Source: Tethya wilhelma
Taxonomy: Eukaryota > Porifera > Demospongiae > Tethyida > Tethyidae
DNA: 64,000 nt
Assembly: GCA_964030475.1 (NCBI GenBank)
Contig: CAXIPT010000003.1
Coordinates: forward strand, 9,841,442 to 9,905,441
Direction of reading: 5' to 3'
Position numbers and translations under genes: made by a program. The notes beneath the pieces are model-generated. The model did no database searches, was not told where the DNA came from, and was given only the letters and a program-made list of their open reading frames with translations. Of this stretch, positions 36,407-49,100 are shown one piece after another. Position 1 is the first letter of the stretch, and every line of letters begins with the position of its first letter.

Positions 36407-39400
36407 TGTGTCAGATTACAGATATACATGTAGAGCCAATTTCCTCTATTATATATACAGCATTAATAGCTATACTTGTCTCTTCCCTCCCTCACTCTAG
36501 GAGTCACTCAGAAGTTTGCTTCAAGAGAAACTGGAGTGTACCTCAAAACTTAACCAATTACAGGTATTTTTATCAACCCATCTTGATGCCATTAAATTTT
36601 TCCACCATCAGCCCGTATCTATAGTTTAGAAAACCTCTTCACTCCTAAAGAAACCATCTTCCATGTTAGAGTCTAGCAAGATCATACCTGCATGTAACAT
36701 TCTATAAGAACATCCTGACTTCGGTGCAAAACTAACAAGCCTTCCATGTGGATGTATAAGATTACGTACATATTCCATGTGGGTGATATGATCAAGCACT
36801 GTACGTGTATGCATAATATGTTGCTGCTGTGTTTGTCATTATGCCAGTTATACTAATTTAAGTTGGCAAAGGGTTACCCCTGCTATTTACCATCATTTAC
36901 GTGTGTTTGTGTTTTCAGCGTGACTACGACAAGGCAGAGCAAGAATGTCAGAGATATCGGACACTCTACGACACGGCCCGACAAGAGGTGGGCTTTTAAA
37001 CTACAGATAATCTACATACCATTTAAAACAATAATTGTCTTGTATTGTATTGCATTTGGCACACACAAACATATGTATTACTGCTATGTGGGGTTTAATG
37101 CATTGGTCATGTATTCTTTCTATCATAGCACTCGCAAGAGGTTGGTAAGCTCTCAGAGCAGATAAAAGTGGCTGAAAAGGAAAAGAAAGAAGTGGAATCA
37201 AAGGTGGGTTTGAAATTCACTCTGTATGGCATTGTTGGTGGCTACACAGTGTGTTGAGGTTAATTCAATCTGTGAACTGTGTACAAATTGGTCCATTGTC
37301 AGTGATTCAATGGTCTGTATGTATGGAGTGTGCATCTCATTGATTGTGTATGATATGAGTATGCCCCCCTAATAATTGTCATGTTCATTAGCTCACTGAT
37401 GAGAAGCAGTCACTGATGACCAGTATGGAGTCTCTACAGGCTGAAGCAGAATTCTCTAACCAAGAGCTCACAAAAATCAAAAGTAAGCTTTTCTGATAGC
37501 TGCAGTACTGTACATTTGTGAAACTGTATACTTGGTAGTCCTTTTTAGCTCACAGATATACATAGCAGATGCTTATGAGCTAAGTTTATCTCCAAGTCTT
37601 GCTGACTTGCCAACAGTGAATTTGCATTTCCAATGCAGTTCATGTATTAGATATATCTGTGTCTTATGTGCAGTTTGTAGTTTTTTTCAATGGTTGTTTG
37701 TTTACCTCTTACAGGTCGTCTTGAGGAGACAGAAGATGAGCTGGTCCAGTTGAAGATCGCAGCTGAGACAGACAAGCAGAGACTGGCCAGAGAACAAAGA
37801 CAGCTCATGGAAGTAGCAGAAGAAGTAGGAGAACTAGACGATCTACCTCCACTGGAAAATGGAGACGGTACATTACAGTTGCTAGAATTATATCTTCGTT
37901 CTCAGGCTCTCCCCTTCCTTGCTGTGAGTGAAAGCTCTCAAAAGGAGAGCCTGCGAACGAGGCTAACTTTTTTATCAATTTTTGACACAAGCAAAGTGGC
38001 GTGAGGGCACACGTTTAATTTTATTAGCTGATTGTTATATCACACTGTAGTATACTAGAGTGTATGTACGTATCTCCCTCCTCAGGTGAAGTGGAGGTAG
38101 CCACCAAGCTTGAGAGTCTTGAGGAGCAGCCTCCCTGGTCCCCCACCTCCCATCTCGTCAAACAGGACACTCTAACTGGTCTCGCACCAACAGCAGCAGC
38201 AGCAGTACCAGTGGTGAAAAGTGAGTTGAAATAATAAAAAGAATCCTATACACTTTGTATGTCGAGGCATCATGAATAACTTTTACACTAATTCTTGATT
38301 GGTATTAATCAAAGTGTGTCGTTGATTGATGGTAGGCTTTCTTTGCTAAAATTATAGCAGGGTTGAATAGTAGTTTATCTAGTATATAAGTGAACCGTTG
38401 TGAGTATAGTCCATACTTAGCTTCTGTTGGCTGAAAATTGAAAACAAAAATTGAAACGAAATTGAAACAAATCTGGAAATGGTCATCAGTGCTGTATGCA
38501 CTCTGTCCATCATGGCATCACCAATCATTGTACATGTTTGGTATCAGCATACTTGTATAGCCAGTCTATTGAAATGTCAAAAAGTAGGCCTTTTTTGACT
38601 GATAAACTTGTCTTGCTAAACAGAAGTGCTGAATAGTTGTACATGTGTAGCTATTACAAAAGGTGAAACAGTGTTGTTGTTGTATCAGCTGCCTCCTTGG
38701 CGCAGTCGGTAGCGCGTCAGTCTCATAATCTGAAGGTCGTGAGTTCGAGCCTCACAGGTGGCACATTTTTTGGCTTTTTTTCCGATAACGAAGCACAAAC
38801 ATGTCAAATCACTGTCTCTTTGATTCTATTCACATTATGTAATGTTTGCAGTTTTGATTTTATTTTTTACTGTGAACAAATACCACAGCAAACTCCATTA
38901 TTCGTGATTGTATGTATGTATGCAATCAGTGATTATGTGATACACGTGTAGGTTAATTGTTTATACAAACACATATTTCATTGACCTCATCCCTTACCAC
39001 ACACACACACATATGCAGATCGAGAAGTAATTTTGAAATGTAAGTTGTATACAGAAAAACTCAGCCGCATTTGTGCAACTGTAAGCAGAGGAGGTACGAG
39101 AGTGCATTAGCACCTTTGCTGACTCAGCACAGAGGTGCCCCTACGTGATCAAATGCCCATGCAAATTATTGTGGTCACGCAATTGGAATGCAATTAAGAG
39201 CCTGTGTGTGGCTCATCCAAGGTGCTCCAGTGTCATACCTTCTCTGTGTATGTATGGTAGCCTCGTTCCCGCCCAGACCCCTCCCATTTCCCTCTAGAAT
39301 TAAGGAGGGAGGGGTCTGGGGGCGAGGCTACTGTGTGTCTGTATTCCTCAGTGTTGTTACCAGTGGTTCCATCCTCTCTCTTCCACAGTTCGGATTAGGG

Positions 39401-42119
39401 ACTTGGAGAAGAGGCTACAGCTGTCAGAGTCGAGAGTAAAAGACCTTGAGGTACGTATGTGTAGCCTCGTTCCCAGGCTCCCTCTCTGTGAGTCCACACC
39501 CACTGGAAGTGTTCAGAGAGAGAGTCTGGGAACAAGTGTAACGTATGCATTGTGCTGCTGCTCTAGGTTCCATTCCTTTAATGGCTCAAAAAACTTTTGA
39601 CCTGTTGCTTCTCAATTTGAGTAGCTCTAAATTGTTGTAGCTCAGAGACAATAATATTTGATATTTCCTTGTCTGTTTTTGTGTCGTTTGTGTTCTCAGA
39701 GTGAGGTGGGATATGTAGGAGAGGAGGGTTCAAAGGACAGCTTGCGAGTTGTAGCAAGACGGATAGCCAAGACTGCTATTGCAAGAGGTGCAGTGTGTTA
39801 CCTATGTGTACACTGTAGTCTGTAGAGGGGGTCAAATCGGTCCTCTCCTACTTGTTATGTGTTTATTAGCTCCTGCTTATCACATGCTGTAACTGACCTC
39901 CCCCCCCCCCTCTCTCTCTCTCCTCTGTAGGTCAAGTTGAAGTGCTCCAGTGCTCTCTCACAGAAACAGAGGAGAAGATCAGAACTTTGGAATGTGAGTG
40001 GATAATTTTCTCCAGGGGGGAGGGTGGGGAAGGAGGCTAAGTGGAGTGCTTCTACCACCATTAGCTTGTGTGAAATTGTTGATCAGTAACTTTCTTTGTC
40101 CTCTACAGCCTGTTTACAGTCTCGGCTCACTGAGGTTGGGTTCTTGAAGGAAACTATTACCAGATTAGAAGGTATGCACTGCACCATGTCTACAGATCGA
40201 TGGCAATAAAGTGTTATAACTAACTTGCATGGCCATCCAACCCATTGGCCGACATACCCCACTGGTCCCACCTCCCTTCTTTTGCCAGCAGATATTAGTT
40301 GCTAGGCTATAATTTATGTACAGACTGCTATGGGTGTACATTAAATAGAAATCCAAGATCTCCAGTGTAGGTTTGAGCTGTTCTATTCCTTCTTACAGGT
40401 GACCTGAAGGTTAGGTGTGACACAGTCAGCAGTAAAGATGCTGAACTGAGCAGAATAGAAGGTGTGTGTTGTAACTTTTACTGCAAAGAACAGCTAGGGA
40501 GCTGTGTTCTATTCATTGACAATGTATGTAGGAGATTTATCAAGTAAAGATGAGAAGATAGCATCATTACAAGCTACTGTGGAAAGGTATAGCCAGTCAT
40601 GTACCATTCATAATGTAGTTCAAACATTAGTTTGTTCCCAATTGGTTCAGCCTTTGCTTAAAAATCTTATGTACACCTTAGCAGGCGCTGAAATAATAAA
40701 TCCCTTGGATTTTGGTTAAAATAAGTGGTGTTGTTTGTGTTTCACTATTGCATTAATTGTTGCTTATCTTGGTAGTTTTGAGAGTGAGTGTGGAGAGTTG
40801 AAGAGCAACAACTCCACTCTGAAGGAACAGTTGAACTCTCTGAATGAGAAGTACACAGGTCAACTCAAAGATGGAGTCAGGATCAAGAAGGAGGTGAGCC
40901 ATGCAGTCCAACAGCACAGCTGCCACTACTGTACATGTAGCTACACCTAGACCCTCCTTTTGGTTGGACATATGTCGTGTCGTGTCATGTCTGGGTGTTT
41001 ATGGGTACAACATAGCCTTGTCATTTCCAAGCTCCTCCTGCGCTCTTTGCAAAACAAACAAACAAACAAACAAACAAACAAACATACAAAGACAACAACA
41101 ATAACAACAACAAAGGAAGAACCTGCATTTGAGGCTAGTGTAACGAATTAAAGATAATAGGCCATATTACCTAGTTCTAGCTTGTATTCTTAAGTATTCC
41201 TAGCAAGATATTATCATTGCTTGTTGATATCTCTCTCCATACCCCCTCACACACACACACACACACACACACCATCCCCCTATAGAACACTGTACTCGTA
41301 AAAGAAGTAGAGAACCTGAACAAGCAACTAGACACTCTCCAGAAGCAACAAGGTGGCTCTGGAGGACAGGACCAGGTTGGTAGCACCTCTGTCCTCTCTC
41401 CTCTCCCCTCACCCCCCATCACCACTCACAACTTTGAGCATCGTTTACGGATGTTAGAAGATGATGAGCAGGTAACATCATCTTTCTGTGTCCGGAAGAT
41501 GGCGTCCATTCTCTCCCCTCTCCTTCCTTCTTTCTTCCTCCTCCTCCTACTGACCCCTTCTTCTTGTAATCTCTTACTCTTCTTCTTCTTGTCTTCTGTA
41601 CATCTCGTGACGTTCGTTCATCTCTATCTGATGGATCGTGTGCTGTTGTGTGTTGTTGCTCCATCTCTCCATGCACCTGTGTTGTTTCTTCCTTCCTTCC
41701 TTCCTTCGTTTTCGTGTGTGTCATCAAATGCTTCAGGTCCATGGTCCATGTTTCTTCCTTCCTTCCTTCCTTCGTTTTCGTGTGTGTCATCAAATGCTTC
41801 AGGTCCATGTGTCTGTCTACACGTATGCTCACTCGTTGAGTCCCTTCTCTCTTTCAGTCGAGTTGTTCTCTATTGTTCTGTGTGTGCATTTGTCAACCAT
41901 TCGTAGAAACTGGGTTGCACCTGTACTACTGTGGTTTCGTGTGCTGTTAATGTTTTGTTTACTTGTCATTGGACCACTGTATTTGACCAGTATGTGTATA
42001 GCACTCACTGACAACATGAGTATACTTTTGCTGAGACAAATGTCCTAAGTACCTGTTTTGTGTGTATGTGGACATAAATGTGTAATTGATAAGACTTCTC
42101 AAGTGTACTAAATGTGTAG

Positions 42120-42189
<70 letters not shown>

Positions 42190-42260
42190 AGCGTGTGAAG
42201 CTGCTAACATTCATTGCTTTAGTTTCAATAGGAGTTGCACTAGCATCCTGGCTCACATGA
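32984..42260 (+). CDS. SLMAP: SLMAP homologue (FHA, coiled coil, tail anchor)
   Basis: Twenty-two exons: 32984-33181, 34272-34416, 35140-35240, 35675-35770, 36074-36145, 36271-36348, 36501-36563, 36919-36987, 37129-37203, 37392-37482, 37715-37867, 38086-38220, 39019-39039, 39389-39450, 39700-39787, 39931-39993, 40109-40171, 40399-40461, 40532-40586, 40776-40893, 41286-41471 and 42192-42260. Phases are consistent throughout, about 687 residues. Exons 1-3 form the FHA domain with GRS (33-35), SRNH (54-57) and SSNGTFVN (74-81). Exons 4-21 are coiled coil that aligns well with vertebrate SLMAP (EDELMSRLEMLENQLQ). The last exon is a hydrophobic tail anchor (LLTFIALVSIGVALASWL). SLMAP is a STRIPAK subunit whose FHA binds phosphorylated MST1/2, restraining Hippo signalling. 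Oddity: exon 3 has an in-frame TAA at 35229-35231 (codon 145). Read as is, this yields a 144-residue FHA-only protein. AATAAA at 42411. Confidence 0.9.
36368..36402. repeat. GT microsatellite in SLMAP intron 6
   Basis: A pure GT run begins about 20 bases after the donor of exon 6. Another dinucleotide tract (CT, then CA) lies at about 34949-35019 in intron 2, and a CAAA run at 41055-41085 in intron 20. Confidence 0.8.
37891..37965. mobile_element. Short foldback hairpin, TAGCCTCGTTC family
   Basis: The left arm CTTCGTTCTCAGGCTCTCC pairs with the right arm GGAGAGCCTGCGAACGAGG around a loop of about 35 bases. It starts just inside SLMAP intron 11 and is a short relative of the element at 4265. 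Confidence 0.6.
38691..38763 (+). tRNA. tRNA-Met (CAT), elongator type
   Basis: A 73-nt cloverleaf in SLMAP intron 12, sense to the host gene. The A box (GGCGCAGTCGGTAGCGCG) and B box (GAGTTCGAGCC) are clear. The anticodon CAT is at 38724-38726 (position 34-36) in the loop TCTCATAAT. The body closely matches animal elongator tRNA-Met. The acceptor stem GCCTCCT/AGGTGGC has one T-T mismatch at the fourth pair. It has no intron and CCA is not encoded. As a lone copy in a host intron it could be active or a recently moved copy. Confidence 0.92.
38765..38770 (+). terminator. RNA polymerase III terminator
   Basis: A run of six T begins two bases after the tRNA end, the standard pol III stop signal, which supports an active gene. 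Confidence 0.75.
39086..39246. mobile_element. Diverged MITE, CAGAGGAGGTACGA family
   Basis: The left end CAGAGGAGGTACGA matches the element at 22130. The right end (CATACCTTCTCTG) is a diverged inverse. The middle shares AATTGGAATGCAATTAA-like sequence with that copy. It lies in SLMAP intron 13, and the flanks show no exact target duplication. Confidence 0.7.
39258..39330. mobile_element. Short foldback hairpin, TAGCCTCGTTCCC family
   Basis: The left arm TAGCCTCGTTCCCGCCCAGA pairs with TCTGGGGGCGAGGCTA on the right. The inner arms CCCCTCCC and GGGAGGGG also pair. It is a 73-bp near-perfect snapback, 11 bp from the MITE before it. Confidence 0.7.
39462..39536. mobile_element. Short foldback hairpin, TAGCCTCGTTCCCAGGC family
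   Basis: The left end TAGCCTCGTTCCCAGGCTC pairs with GAGTCTGGGAACAAG. It lies in SLMAP intron 14, 131 bp from the previous copy. Confidence 0.65.
41684..41809. repeat. 66-bp direct repeat, two copies (SLMAP intron 21)
   Basis: Two copies of a 60-bp block that starts GTTTCTTCCTTCC and ends TTCAGGTCCATG lie at 41684-41743 and 41750-41809, separated by six bases. They lie in a pyrimidine-rich intron. Confidence 0.85.
42123..42187. repeat. CT microsatellite serving as a polypyrimidine tract
   Basis: A pure CT run of about 65 bases ends four bases before the CAG... boundary (TACAG) of the last SLMAP exon, which encodes the membrane anchor. Repeat length could change how well this exon is included. 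Confidence 0.85.
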
Positions 42261-43104
42261 CCACCACCTGACATCATAATAGTGAGGCAGGAATTATTTT
42301 GAAGCGACTAGTCCACTCCACCTGATTGCGACTTGAACACCTAATTCACTCCTTCTCAGAATTATTATTATTATCCTGATAATTATTATTTACCTTATTT
42401 GTGTGATAGCAATAAATTATTGTGTGTGGGCACTCATTATGTATCCTGTGTGTGTGTGTACCTGTGTATTAAAGTAGTAGCTACTATTCACAACAATAGT
42501 ATTTTAATAAATGGTGTAGATTTCTCTTTTAAAGCACACTTTCTTCAGAAATTTTATAATTACAGGAATGGAATGCAATTATGGTTCTTATTTGACCAAT
42601 TTATGAATTCCCATTCCAAGAAAATACCCTGCGCGCGCGTCACTTGGCTGCTGCCAACAAGTTTTGTGGCAGAAGGCTCAAGCTGTTTTTCTACTGAAAG
42701 CTTGACGGGTGGAGAGTTGAAGAAAGCACATTAAAGACCTGGTATGTTTTGTTACAGTGCAGATACTTGAAAATTTATCATGGTATAGGGTCTCTTGAAC
42801 CAGAGATTTATGAATAATCAATCAGTTAGGAAGTAAGCCTCTGTACAGCTGCAACTTTCATACTTGGCAGGTTGAAACAGTTATTATTAAAAGATAATAA
42901 TAGGAGTGATATAAAAATATGTTTACTTCTATGCATTCTATCTATTTTTTCTTCTATTCATTGAATATCAATGTGCTTCTGTATAATACACTAATAGTTA
43001 TAAAGTTTGTCTAAGCGGTCACCATTCAGGTTGCTAAAGCACTACGTCATTTCTGAAAATGAAGTTTATCTATAGCATGTGTGTGCTGCTTTTTATCTCT
43101 ATAG
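42261..43104. other. Intergenic region, SLMAP to NO VEIN-like gene
   Basis: It holds the SLMAP 3' UTR (AATAAA at 42411) and the upstream part of the next gene, with TACGTCA at 43043-43049, 72 bp before its first ATG. A TCTATAG acceptor at 43104 shows that the ATG-bearing exon has at least one exon upstream, probably non-coding. No other exon was seen. Confidence 0.5.
43043..43049 (+). promoter_or_regulatory. CRE-like TACGTCA upstream of the NO VEIN-like gene
   Basis: The 7-mer matches those before SLMAP and the PH gene. Since an upstream non-coding exon is likely, it may lie in an intron rather than a promoter. Confidence 0.2.
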
Positions 43105-43114
43105 GCTGGCTAGA

Positions 43115-46100
43115 ATGGATCAACAAAGAGATGAAGAGCAAAGTGATACCAAACTATCATCACAAGCTTCAAGACGCAAAGCTAAAAAACTCTATAAACT
43201 AGCAATAGAGTATGGTCTAGTATTTCTCCGCCATAACTTTGCTTCTATCCAATGCTATCGACTTGTTAATGAGTACCAAAGTACCTTTCGCAAGAATCTT
43301 ACCCTTCGTGATTATCAATGTACTAATGTGGAGCAACTTGTGGAAAAGCTACCAATATTTGAGTGGGAAGGTCAGTTGACACGAAAAGTTGAAATATATC
43401 TTAGCAAGTCACTACTGGTTGAGTTTATTTTCGCACCAGCTCTGAAACTTTCTCCGTTAAAGGCTTTGAAGGAAGAAGGTGTTGCAAACTGTTTCAAACA
43501 ACTCACTGGGAATGATGTTGAAGTTATGTACAGTATATTTCAGATTGAGAAAGGAGCCGAAAAGCCTGGTGATTTATTGAAATTGGTTGCTCAACTCTCT
43601 AGCAAGTTTGACATCCAGCAGATCTCTCCTGGTTCTATGTGTCTTGCATTCAAGTCAACTGGTGTAGATGTAGCATCCAGTTCGATGGACAAAGAAACTG
43701 TGGTACCTAAGTCACAAGATAACACTAGTGATCCAGTTTCTTTACGTGACGATCCTCAACCCAATCCACATGGTGGTAAACCGCTCCATCCACCTGGTGC
43801 CTCAAACCCTTGGCCTTTGCCTTCAATTGGCAAAGTGCTACTTCCCTCATCCTCGCACACTGATCAAAGGTCCGCCCAGTTACCAATGCACCTCTCTCCT
43901 GTGAGTCAAATGGGTGCTGTTCGTCCTTGGCAAGCCATTCCTCCCAGTCACTACTATCGTATGCCTACAGCTGGTCCCATTCCCATGTCAACAGCTGGTC
44001 CTATTCCCAGACAACCAGTTGGTCCTATTCCCATGTCATCAGCTGGTCCCATTCCCAGGCAAACTATTCACCTTAGACAGCCAGTCAGTCCAACTCACCC
44101 TCAGATGATTGGTCCTGACCCTCGATATATGACTGGAAACAGACACCCCATCGTTCCTGAGCCAAGACGAGTACTTCTGGGTGATCCACTCGACACTCAT
44201 GATCCCCATGCTCATCTCAGGAGACCCCATCCACCTCCCAACTATCAAACAGAACCAGAGCAGCTCGGTGAATCGGAAAAGTTTCCCAACCCTCATGTAA
44301 ACCTTGAAGACGAAACGGTTCTTCCAAGCGATGTGAGGTTTCGTCCTGACCTTCCTGTCCCTAAAGTGCCAGCTGGAGCACTCACTCTTCCCAGTTCGAC
44401 AAAGAGGAGTAGTGGTGGAAAAGATAGTAGGGAGAAACGTGTTGCAAATGTCAACTCTAAAGTTGAAGAGTTGATCGAAGAGCTTTCCTCAAAAGGAAAA
44501 TATCTCCCTTTGGAAGTGGTTAATGATCTTACAAAGAACTTGGTGGTTAAAGCCAATCAAGGTGTAACTTATGACAACAGGATACATTGGCGGAGTATCA
44601 AAGCTCAAGAACACTACTCCAAAACCCATGGACGAGTAGAAGAACTGATCAAAGTCTTTTGCTGGTTCAATCCCATCACCTCACTCTACGAACTTGAAAG
44701 AGCGATTGTGCTGGCCGAGAAGGTGGAAAACTACGAAGCTCTTCACCTTGGTCCTCTCCTCAAACATCCACGAGTGAAAGACCTTTTCAAACCACCAGAT
44801 GATCTTGATGTCATTCCAGAGATGACTGGCTTCAAGATCCAAAAGCACCTGATGGCGTTCCTGTCGAGACGAAGACGTATACAAGGATCTAAGCACTCAC
44901 TGGAAGACTTCCTCGAGTTTCTACGAGCCAAAGAGTTTCAAGAAAGCATCAACCATTTGTGCATAAGGATTACCAGCTTCCCACTAGCTCTAACGGTAAG
45001 AATTTAGGTATAAATGGTCAGACTAAAGTTATCATATTTTTTTCTCCCCTCTTCTATAGATTAATTTCAGGTTCAAATCCATTCAGGCTGACTCTCGACG
45101 ACGAATGGAGGCTGCTGTCGAGGAGGAACTGAAAACCATGGTTCAACACGAAACAGAAAAGCTCAAAAGGAAGCTGATCTTTCACAATGATGAAGATCCT
45201 CTCTCTATTCGAAGAGATTTATCAAAGAAAGACCCTGTGCAGATCTTGGAGAGTGTCTTTGAAGCTTGCATGAGCCATTTTACTGGGTCGCAAAAAGCTA
45301 AAGTCAGCACATTTATGCAATCGATTACAAGGACTCCTGTTCTTCGCCATCTCTTCTTGCTGTCGATTTATGAAGGTGCCTACGGTGCCAACAAACTTAT
45401 GCCAAAGTTTATTGAAGAAGAGAGAAGTTACGTGCACTCCCAAGTGTCTTCTAAGAGTGGGGCTGCTGTGAGGCATGACATGTACTACAGACAAGAAGGT
45501 ATTGTGGTGCATGGTATTATGTGTGTATTCATACACTCCATGGTGGCTATGTACATGCACATGTATATGTAGCCTTGTGAACCAGGCCCTTCCCTAGTTT
45601 ACTTATTGCTAAGCAAGCGTCGCCATGCATTTAGCTGAATAAAAGCACACAGGGAGGGCTTGGTTTGTACACATGTGTCTAAATTCAGACATTGTGACGT
45701 TATTCCTACCTTGTTTTCATACGTTTTACAACACTAATCTTCTCTCAAGTTGCTTATTTTTGTTACTCGTATAATAATATACAATTGTGTGCTATCTATG
45801 TATACACACACATGTATAGGTGATGTATTGAAGGAGTTGCTCAGTCACCTGAAGAGAGTGCCATTCCCCATTGACCTTGCATCTTTGGCCAGAGTGGAAC
45901 AAGCCATTGTGGAAACATACGGTGCTCCCAGTTTCAGTAGCTTTGGCAACGAATCCTTTCTTCATTTCATTGCCACTCACAAGAAAGCCATTGAAGCTCT
46001 TGGTGGTAAGCTGATCGGAAGTGCCTTCAGTGTCGCACACGTCAGTTCAATGAAGCAAAAAGTGAAAACTCTTGTTGGTCAGCTCAAACATGACAAGAGG

Positions 46101-49100
46101 CAAGATGAGGTAAGTCACAGTACAACAATAGGCCAGACTAGAGCTAGGTGTTGGTTGGTGATTTTTATCATTATTAGAAATTTCTGTGTACTTAGTAATA
46201 TGTTCCCTCCTTCCCAGGCCTTCCCCGTGGGTATTTTAAGAGTTGTAAAGTTAAGCGGAAGGCCTGGGTACAAGGTTAACATGGAGGTCAGACATGGCCA
46301 GGTGTTGGTGCATGGTTTTTATTTCTGGGTATGTTGTAATAGATCTACTAGGATACTACATGGAGTTAGCCTCATTTCCTGTGTAGGCCTTCCCTGGTGG
46401 GTATTTTAAATGTTGTGAGTTGCAAAGTACGGGGAAGGCCTGGGTATGAGGGTAACATGATGGAGGTCAGACTATGGCCAGGTGTTGGTGGTTTTTGTGT
46501 TTCTGTGTACTTGGTATTACCATAATTATGATAGTACATGAAGTGATAACTGAAGTGATAACCATCAATTTTCCAGGATATCGTACCACAAGTCATCACT
46601 ACTCACTTTGGTGTTCCTTCTTTGGAAGACCTCGGTTGTGGTAGCATCGAGAAACTCATTGCTGACATAGACCTACTGCCCACTAAGCCATCCCCCATCT
46701 CCTGCATGGCACCCATACTCTTCAACAGTACCACTGCAACAGATTCTCACCAACCTTCACGGAAAGCCGTTGGAATCCTTGGTCACCAAACTTGTGAAGA
46801 TGCAGTGGCTTGCCTAAGCAGAGCTCCTCTGCTGGAAGATCTCAAAGAGTGGTCTCATTGGGAGTTGGTCTACCAGCCACAGTTTGGTGATCTAGCTGAG
46901 TTCCTCTCCCAAGAGTTTGAGATACGCAAGAATCAAGCTGTTTGTGCATTAGAAATCTCTCCGGGAAAACTGCTCCGAATTGATCCAAATTCCTCTGTTT
47001 CTGACTTCACGAATGCTCTCAATTCTAAACACCCTGATCCCATTGCAGTGACAGGTCACTTGGTGTCTCTGATTGTGAAAAGAAGCAGTACTCAGGATAT
47101 TTCACCGCAGTTGCTTGCTAGCCATGTTACTACTTCTCTGGAAAGAATGATGGTGGACAAATCAACCCCCTCTGCAAGTGTAGCAGCCGAACAATTTGTG
47201 TTCCACTGTCTTTTACGAATCCCATTCGGTCTATGTAAGAACATAGCCAATGAGGTAAGCAAGCGATTATATAGACTAATAGTTCATAAATCTCAGTTCT
47301 TACTTCTTATGATAACATGTACATGTTTTTTTTCATTTTTTTTCATTCCTCTTAGCTCTTCATTGACCCACTGAGGAAAGTAGCAAGTTCCTCTGCCATT
47401 GATGCCCTCCTCAACTACCCTACCACTACTAGGCAGCGACAACTCTTGCAGGCATTGGGAATGACCATTGGCATAAAGTCGTGGACTGATGACTTTCAGA
47501 CCATGCTTGAAGAAGCTGATCAGTTGCAGCAAGAGCCACTTGATGATGATGATGAATCAACCACACAAGTATGTGTGTAATGTGATTGCGTGTATGATGT
47601 AATTTACTCAAAATGTTCTCTATTGTGTGTGCAGAATCCTTTGAGCTCTCATAACAATCAGTCAAGAAAAGAGATCGGACCATCCGCAAGCACATTGTTG
47701 AGTACCACCTCCACTCCAAGTGGTGAAACTCGAGAAGAACTGAACATCGAAGAGTCCAATACCCCCCTCCCTTTGGCTATAGATCCTGAAGAATGTATTT
47801 CAGAGGAGCAGCTCGAACAGAGGGAGGCCGAGTGCAAGCAGATCATTGAAGAGATCCGCCACGATGAGTTTGGTATTGGGATCGAACTAGATGCCAAACA
47901 GCAGCAATTTGCAGAGAAGCAGAGACTGAGAGAAGGAAGGGGCATCAAGAGACTATCTCTTGAGCTCTACACAAAGGACACTCACTTTGTCCTCGAGTTG
48001 ATCCAGAATGCTGATGACAACGACTACCGTCCCGAGTTGATGGCTGCAGCTGCCGAAGTACCGTCACTCAAGTTTGTTGTAAGTGGCAAGAGCATCTCTG
48101 TCATGAACAATGAGGTTGGATTCTCGGAGAAAAATATTCGAGCTATTTGTGACGTTGGTAAGAGTACCAAGGGAGCCCATCGCTCTGGGTATATCGGCCA
48201 GAAAGGAATTGGTTTCAAAAGTGTTTTTCGGATTACTGATACACCCGAAATTCATTCCAACGGATTTCACATAAAGTTTGATGCCAGCTCTGATCCTATT
48301 GGTTTCATTCTGCCTCACTGGATCCACGAAAATGATGACCTTATTGACCCCCTGCAGAGAGAAACAAAGTAAGTTTTAACTTTTGATTCCCTTTTCAAAG
48401 TCATACACCAATCTCCTGCTTCATACAACTTCTCTACATATACATAATAGGTGGAGAACAAACATAATCCTTCCATTGAAAGAGGACCACCTTACAAGCA
48501 ACATGACAAAGAAGTTCAGTGATATCCAACCTTCTCTTCTCCTCTTTCTCAATCGACTCAGGAACATTACCATCGACGACCAGGTGCAGTACAAGCTGAG
48601 TATAATATTATGGTGTTTTTTTAATATTTTTTATGGTACCAAGAGTATTATTTATAGTAATGTATACAATACCCTGTCACTATTATAGTTCTCTTTGTGG
48701 TACATTGTAATCAGGTGTGTGGTAGTGTCCGTGTCATGGAGCGTTGGGACAGGGAGAATGGAGTCACTGAGATAACACACTCCAATGGAAGACAGAAGGA
48801 GACAGATCGATGGCTGGTTGTGAGAAGAGTCCTTAACAAAGCCAAAGAGGTTAGTGTTGTGCTTTGAGGCTAACTTAACATGCGTAGGGTCACAAGTGTA
48901 CTTACATAATACTGTGCATACTATGTGTGCTTCTTTTGTAGTTCAAACCTGAAGTAGAAGCAACTGAAATTGCATTAGCAATTCCATTGCCATCTGACTT
49001 AAAAGCCATTCCTCTCTCAAAAGTAAGATTTTCTACACCTGATTTATTGTCTTATTCCGGGGGTGTGGTAGTGACTTTAGCTAGTGTTCTGTTTCATGTA

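Noticed and set aside
41055..41085. Regular CAAA spacing as a possible CRISPR-like array
   Set aside because: A simple tetranucleotide repeat; there are no spacers and no cas genes anywhere in the window.
41451..42048. Open frames with repeated FFLPSFLPSF
   Set aside because: They arise from the 66-bp repeat and pyrimidine-rich SLMAP intron 21; the real exon ends at a donor at 41472.
43914..44108. Alternative frame with repeated QLVPFPxxQLV
   Set aside because: It is an off-frame reading of the Pro-rich GPIPRQ repeats in the NO VEIN-like gene.
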